From Pseudovirgaria hyperparasitica (Eukaryota; Ascomycota; Dothideomycetes; Acrospermales; Acrospermaceae), in the NCBI RefSeq assembly GCF_010093815.1, contig NW_022985550.1, positions 1,997,074-2,061,073 of the forward strand: DNA of 64,000 nt. Reading direction: 5' to 3'. The notes beneath the pieces are model-generated. The model saw only the letters and a program-made list of their open reading frames with translations. It was not told the DNA's origin and searched no databases. Shown piece after piece: positions 32,274-43,042 of the stretch (its first letter is position 1; each line of letters opens with the position of its first letter). Both the position numbers and the translations under genes were made by a program.

Positions 32274-34474
32274 CGTGAAGTAGGTCTCGAAAATCTCGAG
32301 TGATTGCCTCCCTTTGTGGTGGATGAGAGCAAACTCTAGGGTGATAGGATGAAGGACCGAAGTAGTACTGTGCAAGTGCCTGGAGTGGATAGAAACTTTT
32401 TCAAAAGTGTCGGAGTGGATGAGATAGACAACAGAGTGAGTATATACTCGAGTGAAGGTAAACAAGTTCTTCGGAGGTTTGACTGTAAAAAACGGGGAAA
32501 CTAATGACAAACGAGTGCGATCTCCGCTCCTATATACTTCCAAGAGCAGACGGGAGATCCGCTCGTGCGTATTGAGCAGTAGACTTGCATGGATCCGAGG
32601 GCTTGTGGGAATGGTGAGCCCCGGCTCTCTCACAACTCACGTTACGGTTCAAAGATGATCCCGGACTTCTGCAACTCACCAGGCCCGGATTCTTGGGAAA
32701 TGAGGTAGACTCATTAGCACTGAACGTGTTTATCCGCAAAGACTGCTAAGACCATCATCGCTTGGGGCGCAACACTCGCAGGCCTGGCAAGTACCCCAAA
32801 GGCAGTTGTTCCCTCATGGCGGATGCGGACGCTGCTCGTGTTGACGTGTTCCTCGTCGCTCCGCCCTCGATCTGCACGGTGATGGCAGGTCCAGGTCGAG
32901 ATCTCGAGCGTCAAGTTCGAGCACCTATCCCTGCGCGCAAAGGTTTGCCGTTGCTTGGGGCCCAATTAGCAATTGGCAACTGGCAATGCACAGGTTGCGC
33001 AACGGACCGAAAGCAAACAGCGCGAGCCCCCATTTGGAGCAACAGGGCTTGCAAGGAGCAGCATGGCCAACTTTCTCGCAGCACACTCCGCCTCATTGGT
33101 GCCCAAGATACAGCAACCTTGCCAAACGTCCTGTCTCTCTACCTAGCAGGGAGAACAGGCCAGGAGCCAGGACCGGGTGAGGACTAGACAAAACGGACAA
33201 GGTTACGACCACGAGCGAGAGCAGAAGAAGAGTAGTAGTAGAGTGGTGGAGCAGTGGAGCAAAGTAGTCCAGGACCCAGAAATAGGGGCGCACAGACTGG
33301 TGCAAGTCAAAAGATGGGCGGCCTACCATGACACCCATGCAGCCGTTGAGAAGTGACAGTGATGTTTGGAGTACAGTGCAGACACTAGAACATCCTACTG
33401 ACTCTGCAGAAAGTCCGGGGGAGAGATATTGGAGGCGTGCGGTCAAATTAGAGACGCAAGTTGAACGTTGTTGTCTCCTCCACTTGGGCTCAACGGCTGG
33501 ACCGCCGCGCACTACCGGCAGGAGACCAACCTTTCCCCCTTGGGTTCGTCGATGCGTTAAGCTATATGCCGAACATTCAAGCATTTTCCTGTCGTGAATG
33601 CATGCATCAGCTGCATTGTTGCAGGCTGTCGTCCTTTGTTGTTTGATGCACGTATTGGCATGCCTCCTTCTCTGCGCACTGCATCCGATGGTTGATTATA
33701 GTCGGCATCCCGGTCTAGCAATGCTTGGCCTCGTATTCTCTCCTGGTCTTCCCTCCACGCCCCCTTGACTACCCCCCTACCCCCCCTACCCCCCCCTTCA
33801 ATCATCCATCATCCCGCCAGAATCGACTGCCCTAGACTCCTGTGCCTTGAGCAAGGAGGAAAAGATTGCCGTCTTTCCATACAGCTTGTCTGCTGCGGTC
33901 GAATACGCGGCTCTCTGGCGCCAAACAGCCAAGCCCTTGTATACACGCACGTGGTGGCTTCGTACTTCGTTCGCATCCAAGAGCGAGTCTGCCGCCAAGA
34001 TGCCTCTCACTGGACGACGATCCCAAGGCCTCCTCGTCATCACGCCAAGCTCGACTCACTAGATAGTAGATAGCCGTTGGCTTTGTTGACTGACTGTGCG
34101 AGAACGACGCGCTACCAAGCCATCGCGAGTCTCTGTTCCTGTCACTGTCACAAGACTAGCATCTGCTGTGTGCGAGGCCATTATTCGGACCGTCATGGTG
34201 TTAGCCGAAGGGCGGACAGCGCATCAAGTAATTATACGACGATTCACGACACGATCGCCGCTCATGGATATCGACAGGGTCTACGCAAGTGCGGCGGCAT
34301 GGCCATCTCCTAATGACTTCTTGCTCGTCAATGCTCCGTCACAACGAGGTCTTTGCCAGTGTCCGGCCGACTTCGGAGTGCGCAACGTGCGGTGATCTTC
34401 ACAGTTCATCGATGTAAACAAGAATATATTGATCTGGTGCAAGGAGCATGCTTGAACCTGCGCTGCCAACATTT
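32274..34474. promoter_or_regulatory. Long upstream region of the bHLH gene, and 3' side of the bromodomain gene
   Basis: 2.2 kb. The first 300 nt is the likely bHLH leader and promoter. Such long upstream regions are common for fungal developmental regulators. Open frames (for example 33093-33584 and 34353-34853) lack domains, and the latter overlaps the bromodomain gene. No other gene supported. Confidence 0.4.
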
Positions 34475-36958
34475 TCACTGCTTCCGGCGCTTGGAAGGGC
34501 CTGCGCCTTCATCTTCTGCGCCGACCTCCTCACCATCCCGTGTCCTTTCCGCACTACGCCAATTGCTCACGGCCTGTTGTGTGGCTTCAAACATGTCTCG
34601 AGCATCCTGTACTACACCATCCTCCCCAGTATTGAACATGACCGCATTGGCAAACATCCGCATCAATTCGCGTTCAAGTTGCGCTGAATTGACTATCGCT
34701 TTCGGGGGCATCACTTCTGCGCTCACCGGGAGGAGCACGTTCCCACCACCGCCTCCGGGACTGCCAACTGATGGCGTATCCATCGATGCTGCCGCTGCTG
34801 CAACAACCTTTGAACCAACGTTGATCGCGGTTCGGATAGACTTCAAATCCTGAGGCCGCTTGATCATGTCCTTATATCCCGCTGCGTCCTTTTCCTTGAC
34901 CGGTGCACTGAATAGCGATGCGTACTTGTGAGATGTAATGTCATTCAACAGTGGCTGACTCATCTTGTGAAAATATCGCGGAGCCACAATTTGACGCGAC
35001 CCAGGAGAGCCGGGCTCCTCAGACTCTGCGGCCTCCGATTCTTCTTGAGCCTCACGCTTTCTTTTGGTTGATTTGGCTGATGTTGCCACGTTCCGATTTC
35101 GTCTCACCAGCCCACTGGCCGCACTCTCTATTCCAGGCATGACGTCCTCTAACATCCCCGGAGTACTCGGTTCGTGCTTCACTGCGTGTCCAATGTGACT
35201 CTCATCCACGGACATTGCATCCACGTGTGACACTGCTGACTGACTCCGTGTCCGACCTCGTACAGAACTCTCAACCGCAGATGAGGTCACACTTGCACCT
35301 CTTGGACGCCGACCGCGTCGTCGCGTACTCCGAATCGAGCGTGAGTCATCTTCTACTGTAGTTTCCACTGCTTTCGGTTTCACTTTTCGTGGCCGTCCCC
35401 GCGGCCTGGAACCAGGTACTGGGAATGCAGGTGGTGGAGCGAGGTCGTTGATGGGACTTACGCTCGGTGATCGAAGCGTTGCGACAGTAGGTAGATCCTT
35501 CTTCCACTTCGTCTCGCTACTGGGCGTATTCACCGCTGTCAACGGGCTTGGTCTTGCAGCGTTGGGACGCCACGTTTTCGAGCCTAGTATTCGAATGACT
35601 TCAGTGTAGTCCACTGTCTGGGTCGGCAAGCGACTAGGAACAGTCGAAGGCGTTCGGGGAAGCGTTTGTCTTGGTGGAAGAGGGCTCGCGGTAGTATCTT
35701 GTCGTTGCTGCTGTTGGAGCGGTGTTTGGGGGGTGACTTGGAATGGAGGGAGCATAACCCCTCCTTTCGATCCGGGTGGTTGACGTTGCTGGGTCGACGG
35801 TTGTGATGGATAAGCAGGAGGATGGTATTGAGGTGTACGCTGAGTTCCAGGTGGCTGCGTCACGGATGATGGTCCTCCAGCAGAGTGCCCAGCAGATCCT
35901 TGCGGTCCAGCATGTTGGGACGGCAGTGGGTAGATATATCGTGATGGTGAGGGAGAGAACGGTCGTTGTCCTTCGCCTGAATATGATGAAGGTTGGAGAT
36001 TATGCAGAGATTGTGCACTATGTGGTGGAGTTTGCGCGCTGAGACCTGGGGCATTGGCCAACTGTGTGCGTGTATTCTGAGAAATTCCTGACGGAGGTAC
36101 TGGTGTAACATAGGGTGATTGGTGCGTGACAGGAGGAGAGTATTGAGAGACAGGAGTCCTTGCAACAGGAGGGGAGCCCGCGGGAGCAATGTTCTGTGAC
36201 GTGGGGCGGCTTTGCGCAGCCTGGGCTGGGGCAGGACTTGAAGAGGCCTTTGTGTGAGGTGATATGTCTAAATTTCCAGCTGCTCGTCCGTTGTATTGAA
36301 CTGGTTGAGATCCATTACTGGACTGCAGTGGTCGAATGTAAGGAGGTGCACTTGAAGCGACTGGAGAATGCAATTTCAGAGCATTCGGTCGTTCACGCGC
36401 TGCCGACGGCTTCGTGGCAGATGAACTAGCCTCAGCCTTTGGTTTCGACGGTAGGCCATTCGTCGCTTCGATCTTCAGCTTGTGATCCCATTTCCCACTC
36501 TCAATCTCTTCCACCTCCTGCTTCAGCGTGCTCCATTTGCGCTCTTCGCGTCCGACCTCTTCTGCGATGCTCGAGCGATACCGATAGTAAAGCTTCTCGA
36601 CCAGTTTAGGTATCAGATCTGGATTTTGTGCGGCGTCTACTGCGGAAGGAAGACTTGGTATTGGAACTTTACGTTTCCTCGAATTCGGATGGTCGCCGTT
36701 CGTTACTCCTATGTCTGATGTATGGCCTTCATCGGCATTGATCGCTCCCTCATCTTCAACAAGCGTCTGATAAAGGTCCCGTAGTGCGTCTGGGCTAAGT
36801 CGAGCTTCGTCATACTCCTTTGCGCTGCGGACGTAACGGTTCTTCTTCAGCAAGTCCGAGATCTTGCCAAAGACCGATCCTTCTACACCATGGATTCTCA
36901 GTGATTGGAATAGAAGCAAAGTTTCTAACGACGTGTAGGCTGAAAGACTGATATTCAT
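34475..36958 (-). CDS. BRD8-like bromodomain protein (probable NuA4 subunit)
   Basis: Single long exon, 827 residues from ATG 36958 (MNISLSAYTSLETLL). The N-terminus has LLLFQSLRIHGVEGSVFGKI and a helical stretch (REERKWSTLKQEVEEIESG), which resembles the SANT-like/coiled start of BRD8/Bdc1 proteins. The centre (about 200-520) is Pro/Gln/Ser-rich and disordered, with AT-hook-like SRPRGRPRKVKPK and RRRGRRPRG. The C-terminal bromodomain is at about 661-800: YFHKMSQPLLNDITSHKYAS, GYKDMIKRPQDLKSI, then ELMRMFANAVMFNTGED with the acetyl-lysine Asn region. A Gly/Ala-rich insertion of about 40 residues splits the domain. It probably reads acetylated histones in the NuA4 acetyltransferase. The complex assignment is inferred. 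A short upstream exon cannot be excluded. Confidence 0.75.
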   Translation of the reverse strand: MNISLSAYTSLETLLLFQSLRIHGVEGSVFGKISDLLKKNRYVRSAKEYDEARLSPDALRDLYQTLVEDEGAINADEGHTSDIGVTNGDHPNSRKRKVPIPSLPSAVDAAQNPDLIPKLVEKLYYRYRSSIAEEVGREERKWSTLKQEVEEIESGKWDHKLKIEATNGLPSKPKAEASSSATKPSAARERPNALKLHSPVASSAPPYIRPLQSSNGSQPVQYNGRAAGNLDISPHTKASSSPAPAQAAQSRPTSQNIAPAGSPPVARTPVSQYSPPVTHQSPYVTPVPPSGISQNTRTQLANAPGLSAQTPPHSAQSLHNLQPSSYSGEGQRPFSPSPSRYIYPLPSQHAGPQGSAGHSAGGPSSVTQPPGTQRTPQYHPPAYPSQPSTQQRQPPGSKGGVMLPPFQVTPQTPLQQQQRQDTTASPLPPRQTLPRTPSTVPSRLPTQTVDYTEVIRILGSKTWRPNAARPSPLTAVNTPSSETKWKKDLPTVATLRSPSVSPINDLAPPPAFPVPGSRPRGRPRKVKPKAVETTVEDDSRSIRSTRRRGRRPRGASVTSSAVESSVRGRTRSQSAVSHVDAMSVDESHIGHAVKHEPSTPGMLEDVMPGIESAASGLVRRNRNVATSAKSTKRKREAQEESEAAESEEPGSPGSRQIVAPRYFHKMSQPLLNDITSHKYASLFSAPVKEKDAAGYKDMIKRPQDLKSIRTAINVGSKVVAAAAASMDTPSVGSPGGGGGNVLLPVSAEVMPPKAIVNSAQLERELMRMFANAVMFNTGEDGVVQDARDMFEATQQAVSNWRSAERTRDGEEVGAEDEGAGPSKRRKQ

Positions 36959-37938
36959 TCCCCAATGTACGTCCAGCAAGCCAAGGGGACGATGGGAGAA
37001 TATGGTGGGCTGGATGGGAGCCAGCACGTCCAGCAGCTCACGTCGCGTTCACTTTGGAGAGGTCTGAGCATCAGACTGGTCGTAGATGTCGATATAGAGA
37101 TGGGCGGCCGACGGTGGAGATGAGCTCGCGTGAGAGTTGTGTGTTCGGTGATGAACAAGCTTGGTGTTGTGGTTTGCTTTGCGACTGTAGAACGAAGGAG
37201 CCAATGAGCGACAGAAGGGACGGCGAAATATCGGGGCTTGCAGCTGAGCATGTGACACAGGCCGATACGTCCTTAGCTCACTCCTTATCTGTTGTTTGGG
37301 CCAGGCAGGGCAAGAGGGATAGGGAGGCGCGACCACCCTAGTGCAGTTCGCGATTGCCCCAAGATTCAACAAAATAGTTGTTGTTAAGCCCGCTCCTGCC
37401 GCCCTTGTAAGTGTCAACATGAGATTGTTGTTGTCACAACAATGATAGAGATGTCATTAGGTAGAGATATCTAATTCGTATGGAAGGCCTGTCACATTAT
37501 GTTATGTCAGGCTGCACCTGTTCTAGCCCACAGTATTAGTGTCCCTGTCCGCTGTGTCATTCCATTCGACGACTGAGCATTCGACCCATGGAATGGATCT
37601 ATAGCTTCCCCGCCAGAGGGCCGATCGCATTCTTGCCTGTCCGAACCGAGCATACTAACCACCACCACATGTCCAACAGGCACAGGATACCTCCTTTTCA
37701 TTTCATACAGCCCACTACTGCCCAATCAGTTACCACTACCTTTCCCCTCTGTGCCAATCAACACGCTCCCGAGCGGGAGGATGCTCCCGTTCAGCTCTCC
37801 TGCCCCGAGTTCACTATAGCCATCATACCTATACACGCTGTGACCAAGACCTCCATCCCTCCTTAAAGTACTTGCATCGCCATCACAATTAGGGTGTCAC
37901 TGTTCGACAATTGTGTATTTTCCGAAGTTACCTTCACG
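36959..37938. promoter_or_regulatory. Divergent intergenic region, bromodomain gene and coiled-coil gene
   Basis: 980 nt. It should hold both promoters. An open frame on the - strand (37049-37420) may be part of the 5' leader of the bromodomain gene. No domain seen. Confidence 0.35.
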
Positions 37939-38447
37939 ATGCAAGACAACGAGGCTGTTCATGATCCCGACGCCGGGTGGAAGTCGAAGAACCGCCCTCA
38001 GTCGTAAGTCGGGTACTCAGACATGCATGAAAGCTTGCTGATCATCTAGGACTGTCGCCCGCAACTTTTCTGCTGCCCTCGACGATCTTTTTAAGATGGA
38101 TAATGACCTCGACAGTCTATCCAAGAACGTCCATCAGAAGTTCGCGCCCCTCTCGCACCCCTCCTGTTTAACCATCAATTGACAATCACAGGAAGCAAGC
38201 AGTCACATCACAATCAGCTGAGCTGGAGGCCCTGGAGGCGCGGCTCAAGGCAGCAGAAGAACGCCTGAAGAATGCTGGCAAAAATCCCGCACCTTTTCCC
38301 AACTCGCGGAAGAACAGCCAGCGACGTACACCAGTGAAGGGAGCATTTGGAGAGGATGGCGACGGCTCGAATGGCGCTCCCTCAAGTCCTCTAGCCCAGC
38401 AGTCGAACGACGACTCGAGGCAGCAAACAAACGGTCATCCGGATTAG
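37939..38447 (+). CDS. Small coiled-coil protein, conserved-looking, unnamed
   Basis: Three exons, join(37939..38003,38050..38139,38192..38447), 136 residues. Intron 1 is a good fungal intron (GTAAGT to ATCTAG, 46 nt). Intron 2 uses a weaker GTTCGC donor with TTTAAC and a CACAG acceptor, but the frame is exact. The protein is MQDNEAVHDPDAGWKSK, then TVARNFSAALDDLFKMDNDL, a coiled coil (QSAELEALEARLKAAEERLK), and a polar tail with GEDGDGSNG. Each exon joins into one sensible helix, which supports the model. It may be a small subunit of a cytoskeletal or trafficking complex, but I do not recognise which. Confidence 0.6.
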
Positions 38448-39285
38448 ACTTGATCATCTTCTATAACATCACAAGTAAGAGCTCTTCAGAGCCAAACCCC
38501 GAGTCTAGGGTGGTAGGGATATAAAGTCAGCACTACATCAGGGACGTGGTGCGGCAGCATATTTTTGGCGCAGTGCTGTGTCACAAGAGGGACCTGCACC
38601 TTCGGGGGTTTGTATACATAATAACTATTTGACGTCAGTTTTACGCATCGACCAATACGAGTCTCAGCATTATCTATTAGGCGCTTACTTCCAAATATAC
38701 AATAGTCAATAAGGCTGGCTACCTGTTCTCGGTCCATAGACTTCAATCTCTAAAAGTGACCAACAACAAATACTGGGTATCCCGGACTAAGAGTTTCAAC
38801 ATCCCTGCAACAGCCTGTATAGTGTATGCCAATGGCCTGTATGCAAATGGCTATTAGCTGCATGGCGAAGTGTCCAGATTTGGATTCACTACAGGGTCTC
38901 ATCATGCTTGAGTAAGTATCTGCTTAGGTAGGTAGCACTCAATCGAAATACAAGACCACCCTGCACAGAAGGTAAGACTGTAGAAACACGTCACTGATCC
39001 TGAAATTATGGTGGGGTACGTGCTTTCATCCTGCATGCATCCATCCGCGTTCCCCAGATCTAGCGTCATGAGTCACTCGGCTGCTTGAGTTTAATCAACC
39101 CCCAGGCCAAAGGTGGCATACACAAGTTGCCATATAATTCGGCATACACAACATCTTCCGATTGCTACCAAGAGATTTACTACTGGAAAGCTACGATCAA
39201 ATCCCAAACACTGGACTCTTCCATTCATGTCGAGCAACATGGCTCTTCAGACATATGCACCAACGACTCCCTCTCCAGTCTGAAA
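38448..39285. other. Spacer with no supported gene
   Basis: 838 nt between two + strand genes. Bases 39085-39285 stay open in frame with the next gene but have no ATG, so an upstream exon of that gene is possible. Nothing else seen. Confidence 0.4.
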
Positions 39286-40047
39286 ATGCTCACCTTCCTA
39301 GACCTGCCGAAAAACGTTCGGATGCAAACATACAGTCTGCTCTGCCCTACGATACCAGTACCGCCTGGTCTCAAAGGCGTTCAGACACTTCGTCATGATG
39401 GCGTGCGGTGCAGCGTCACATTCCTTCGGTCTAATCGCGCCATCTATAAAGAAGCCGGTCACTTTCTGTACACCTCCACGGCATACACTCTGCGCTACAA
39501 CAACGCAACCTGTCTGTTCTACTTCATTAACAGCATTTACGACGCCTCGGAGCTCCACAGTTTAATGTCTCGACTGCGCAAAGTCCGCAAGTTGATCTTC
39601 GAAATCCGTTTGGGCGATGACATGTCACGTGCTGAGACAAGGCAAGGACTGAGCATTCTATATGGTTTCGCAGCCTTGTTTGGGGAATGTGAAAGAGAAT
39701 TACAGGCCTTGCAGTTGAAGGTTTTCCCTGTCGAAGATGTAATGAGGAAGGACGAGATCATTCTACCCAGTTTTTCCTTTGCCGAACTTGCGCTGGCGTG
39801 TCTGGTGGAGATGGGGCAGGTCAACGAGGTAACAATTGAAGCTTTTTGCGTGAAGAAGTGGATGAGACCAGAGATTCAGCCTGCAAACTGGGGCGAAAAG
39901 AGGTTGAAATGGGAGAGATTGGTCAGCGATATGAGTACTACTTTGATGGAGGGCAGTATCTTGCGGGGCACCAAAGACTGGCTAGAGCGTATAAATGGTG
40001 GCCAGGTTGAATACCTCGAAGGAGAAGTCGACAGCGATAATGAATAA
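39286..40047 (+). CDS. 2EXR/F-box-like fungal protein
   Basis: 253 residues from ATG 39286. The start FLDLPKNVRMQTYSLLCP followed by FLRSNRAIYKEAGHFLYTS is the typical pattern of fungal F-box-like/2EXR proteins, large lineage-expanded families. LRKVRKLIFEIRLG and later amphipathic helices follow. The C-terminus is acidic (EGEVDSDNE). There are no catalytic motifs. Such proteins are thought to recruit substrates or partners. The frame extends upstream without a start codon, so a spliced N-terminal exon may be missing from this model. Confidence 0.6.
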   Translation: MLTFLDLPKNVRMQTYSLLCPTIPVPPGLKGVQTLRHDGVRCSVTFLRSNRAIYKEAGHFLYTSTAYTLRYNNATCLFYFINSIYDASELHSLMSRLRKVRKLIFEIRLGDDMSRAETRQGLSILYGFAALFGECERELQALQLKVFPVEDVMRKDEIILPSFSFAELALACLVEMGQVNEVTIEAFCVKKWMRPEIQPANWGEKRLKWERLVSDMSTTLMEGSILRGTKDWLERINGGQVEYLEGEVDSDNE

Positions 40048-40303
40048 GAGGCCGGCAGCATCTCTATGTCCCATATCACGAGTCCAGGCCATATCGAGTT
40101 ATGTTCCGGGTGTTGTGGCGTGAATGGCTCTACAGTTACTGTGTCGTCTATCTGAGAGTGGCTTGAGCTGGCCGTACTATGAATTCAATACACATACTTG
40201 TTCCCGACACACATCATATTTTGCAAAATTGGTGGAAAGTTTCATGGCTTTTTTATATATATTACAAGCTATGACAAATGTCATCTGCCCATTGGCACTG
40301 GTT

Positions 40304-41198
40304 TCAAGTGACCTTGCTTGTCGTACTTCGCCTCTGAACAGTAGTCAGTACAACATCCGCCGTGCGTGGGACGAACTTACTGAAGAATGTATAACTCAGT
40401 GTTATCGTCTCAATGCCTCTCATATTGAGATCCTTGCTAAACTCAGGATCAATGTAGAAAAAGACTGGCATATCTACTGTCTCACCGGCCAATAGCCGTT
40501 GTTCTTCAAAGCAGAAACACTGTATCTTGCTGAAATATGGTGCGACCTGACCAGGGGTAACACTATACGTTGCGACGCCAATTATATCTTCATCACTCTT
40601 GTTTGTTGCCGTGTAGAATGCCAGGGCTGTTTCACCCGGCAACACACGCACCTCACGCTGCTGTGGCGTGAATTTCCAAGGCATTATATCGGACACAGTC
40701 CCGCTGAACGTTATGCGCAGCCGTTTGGCCGACGTATCGGGTCGTAATCGCACAGATGGATCTTCCGAAGACGTGCCTGCGTGGGCGGCACTTTTGATGG
40801 GCTGCCCTCCCCAGCCAGTGGTCTGACAGATCATTTTATACATTGGTACAGAGCCGTATGAGAGTGCCACGGTACCAAGGATTATGGAAAGTGTGTAGTA
40901 TCTATAGTTGAAATCAGAATTGCCATTGGCAAAATTTGTGGCTAGGAGCAGCTGCGCTTGATTATGAGACGTACAGTACAGATTGGTTTCGAATCTTGTG
41001 GTGGTCGCGAACTTGGTCCATGGTCGGACTGGTGTGCTGTCTGCGGTCATGGCTGGAGTTGATGAATCGTCGCGAGATAGCCCGGCGGAGGGTCCATGCC
41101 GTCAGCTTCGACTGGGAGCTTTGCAGGCATGAGTTGCATATCCAGAACTCAGGACCGGTACCGTGTCTGAGGATGGACCTCGTGATAGGTCTTGACAT
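40304..41198 (-). CDS. COX11: Cytochrome c oxidase copper-delivery protein Cox11
   Basis: Two exons, complement(join(40304..40901,40975..41198)), 273 residues. The intron (GTACGT to CTATAG) splits a CTA codon and joins RNQSVL to YYTLSIILGT, restoring the expected transmembrane helix (about 76-95). Residues 1-60 are an Arg/Ser-rich mitochondrial presequence. The intermembrane-space domain shows FSGTVSDIMPWKFTPQQ, GVATYSVTPGQVAPYF and the copper-binding C203-x-C205 in CFCFEEQRL, then MPVFFYIDPEF. The protein supplies Cu(B) to Cox1. All key residues are present. It is divergent from the HIT-finger gene with only 188 nt between starts. Confidence 0.95.
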
Positions 41199-41386
41199 AA
41201 TTATAGAAGTATGCTGGTCAGGAAGCTATTCCTGTTCTGCGGCGTTTCTGGAAGAGGTTGCGGAGCTCGGTAGAGACTAAACCTAATTCGAAAAATATGG
41301 ATTCAAACTTTCGACGTCACGACAATGTCTCACCACAAACCTGTTGAGTACATTCTACTTGACCTGGACGATACCTTGACTCAAAC
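41199..41386. promoter_or_regulatory. Compact bidirectional promoter COX11 / HIT-finger gene
   Basis: 188 nt between the two ATGs. It must hold both leaders. An upstream ATG at 41327 opens a frame that overlaps the HIT-gene start in another frame. Confidence 0.5.
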
Positions 41387-42008
41387 ATGCCTTCTAACTG
41401 TGGCATTTGTGAAAAAGAGGTATCGAAGTATAAATGCCCGACCTGTGCCATTCCATAGTAAGTATAGTCCATCCTAGACGCGAATGTTCGCTAATGTACG
41501 AAGTTGTTCTTTGACGTGCTATAAACCTCACAAAGCTGCACATGCTACAGATACTATACCTGAGCTGCAACATGAAGACCAGGAAGAAGCGCAGCCTGAT
41601 CACGACACTCCAGCACCCCAAGGCTACGCGTCCTGGCCACCCGACTTTTCTGCCTTGCCGGTCAATCCCAAGCTAGAAAATCTGCTGAGTCAGTATCCGA
41701 ATCTAAAGGATCAGCTTCGATCAATATTTCTCAAGACTTTTGAGCCACCAACACAAGACCAGAACGACTCCAGTAGCTTCCGTGGGCGAGGGAGAGGTGG
41801 TCGTTATCGTAACGGACGGGGCACATTCCGCGGTCGCGGTCGTGGTGGACACGGGCATGGACCGTGGACGAAAGAAAAGGGAGATAAAGCTGCTCTATAC
41901 CATATGCAGCAGATTGAGAATTCGAACAGTGAAGGCAGTGAAAGTTTGCAAGCTTTTGTGGAGACTGTCTCTGAGCTTTACGAAAAAGAAAAGATTGCCT
42001 TCACTTGA
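41387..42008 (+). CDS. HIT-type zinc-finger protein (Hit1/ZNHIT3-like)
   Basis: Two exons, join(41387..41457,41504..42008), 191 residues. The intron (GTAAGT to GAAG, 46 nt) splits a TAT codon. The HIT finger is complete: C5, C8, C17, C20, C25, C29, H33, H37 in NCGICEKEVSKYKCPTC and YCSLTCYKPHKAAH. Then come a short conserved block (NPKLENLLSQYPNLKDQLRS, the usual Hit1/ZNHIT3 helix), an RG-rich segment (FRGRGRGGRYRNGRG) and a C-terminal helix. Hit1-type proteins bind Rsa1 and stabilise Snu13 during box C/D snoRNP assembly. The RG insert is unusual for this short family and may bind RNA. The family is sure, the subfamily probable. Confidence 0.85.
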
Positions 42009-42226
42009 TTTGCGCATCACGACCATGCACCAACAAATAAGCTCCGCAAACCATCGTTGACTGCTGAACGGTAAGCTAAGGCTCTCATCATTCGTGGGTT
42101 GGAACAGGCGCCAATACTGTGCCATGTCGAGTCTCATTCGAAAGCATTGATCTGTTCGCTTACTATCTTGCAAGCGAGCGGGGCAACCGCTCTACGCACA
42201 AGCGTTGTGGTGCAGTTTCTACCTCC

Positions 42227-42614
42227 ATGTCTCAACGAGCAGACAAGCATCGGAAGACGGGCGACTCATGCGGAAAATCAGCTGCTCGGCAGCGATGTAG
42301 CTGCATTTTACAACATTCATGCTTCTATGAATCAACATGGTATCATGAAAAGTTTGTACAGTTTTTGAGAAAGGATCGAACTACAGATCGCTCCTTAATT
42401 CTCTTATAGACGCACTGTAAACCAGATATCGATCCTAAAGCCTTTCCTTGGCTGCCGACAATACCAGACGACGCAAACACCACCACCCCTGTTAGAACGT
42501 AAGTCGCTGTTATATAAAGATCCGACCCATGTGGAGATGACTGATATCAGCGTAAGGCTACCGCAAGGCGGCTGTGGCGCCGAAGAAAGAAAAGTCGAGA
42601 AGAATACAGGCTGA
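42227..42614 (+). CDS. Tentative small spliced gene
   Basis: join(42227..42355,42410..42498,42551..42614) gives 93 residues. Intron 1 is GTACAG to TTATAG (54 nt). Intron 2 is GTAAGT to ATATCAG (52 nt). All junctions keep frame. The product has Cys-rich CSCILQHSCFYESTWYHEKF, then KPDIDPKAFPWLPTIPDDAN. No family recognised. The frame extends upstream without an ATG, so the start is uncertain. This could be a remnant of a larger gene or a chance frame. Confidence 0.3.
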
Positions 42615-43042
42615 TTCGTTTAACATGACTCAGGCTACTGTCACTTGCTGTACCAACAAATCAGAAAGCTTTTCTAACGTCCAAGACAAGCATATACCAA
42701 GTAAAGATCTAGTCATGCGAGTTCTTTCGGTCTTCGTTATCGTAATTACTGGCGACTCCTCGATGAAGGGCATTTCTATCCCGGGTCACTTTTGAAGAAT
42801 GCCATCAAGTTAGGCATATGTGTTGGAGATCACTTCCGGTGTTACTGAGACTCTCACCCCATGAGTATGGCATCCCCTGCCGATGATGAGCCACGGAACG
42901 TCAAAAGTACCTTGTCTTGCCCTCCCATCTCCTCATCGTGATCTTTCCGTTCCACTCGTCGGTACGTATCGAGCATTCACAGCCTCAGTTTCAGCCATCC
43001 ACTACATTGGAAGACCAACAAGAAAGCTTGGTCGGAAGCAGT

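Noticed and set aside
41327-41480. Frame with a HAD-like DLDDT motif
   Set aside because: About 50 codons long and overlaps the HIT gene. A single short motif is not enough to call a gene.
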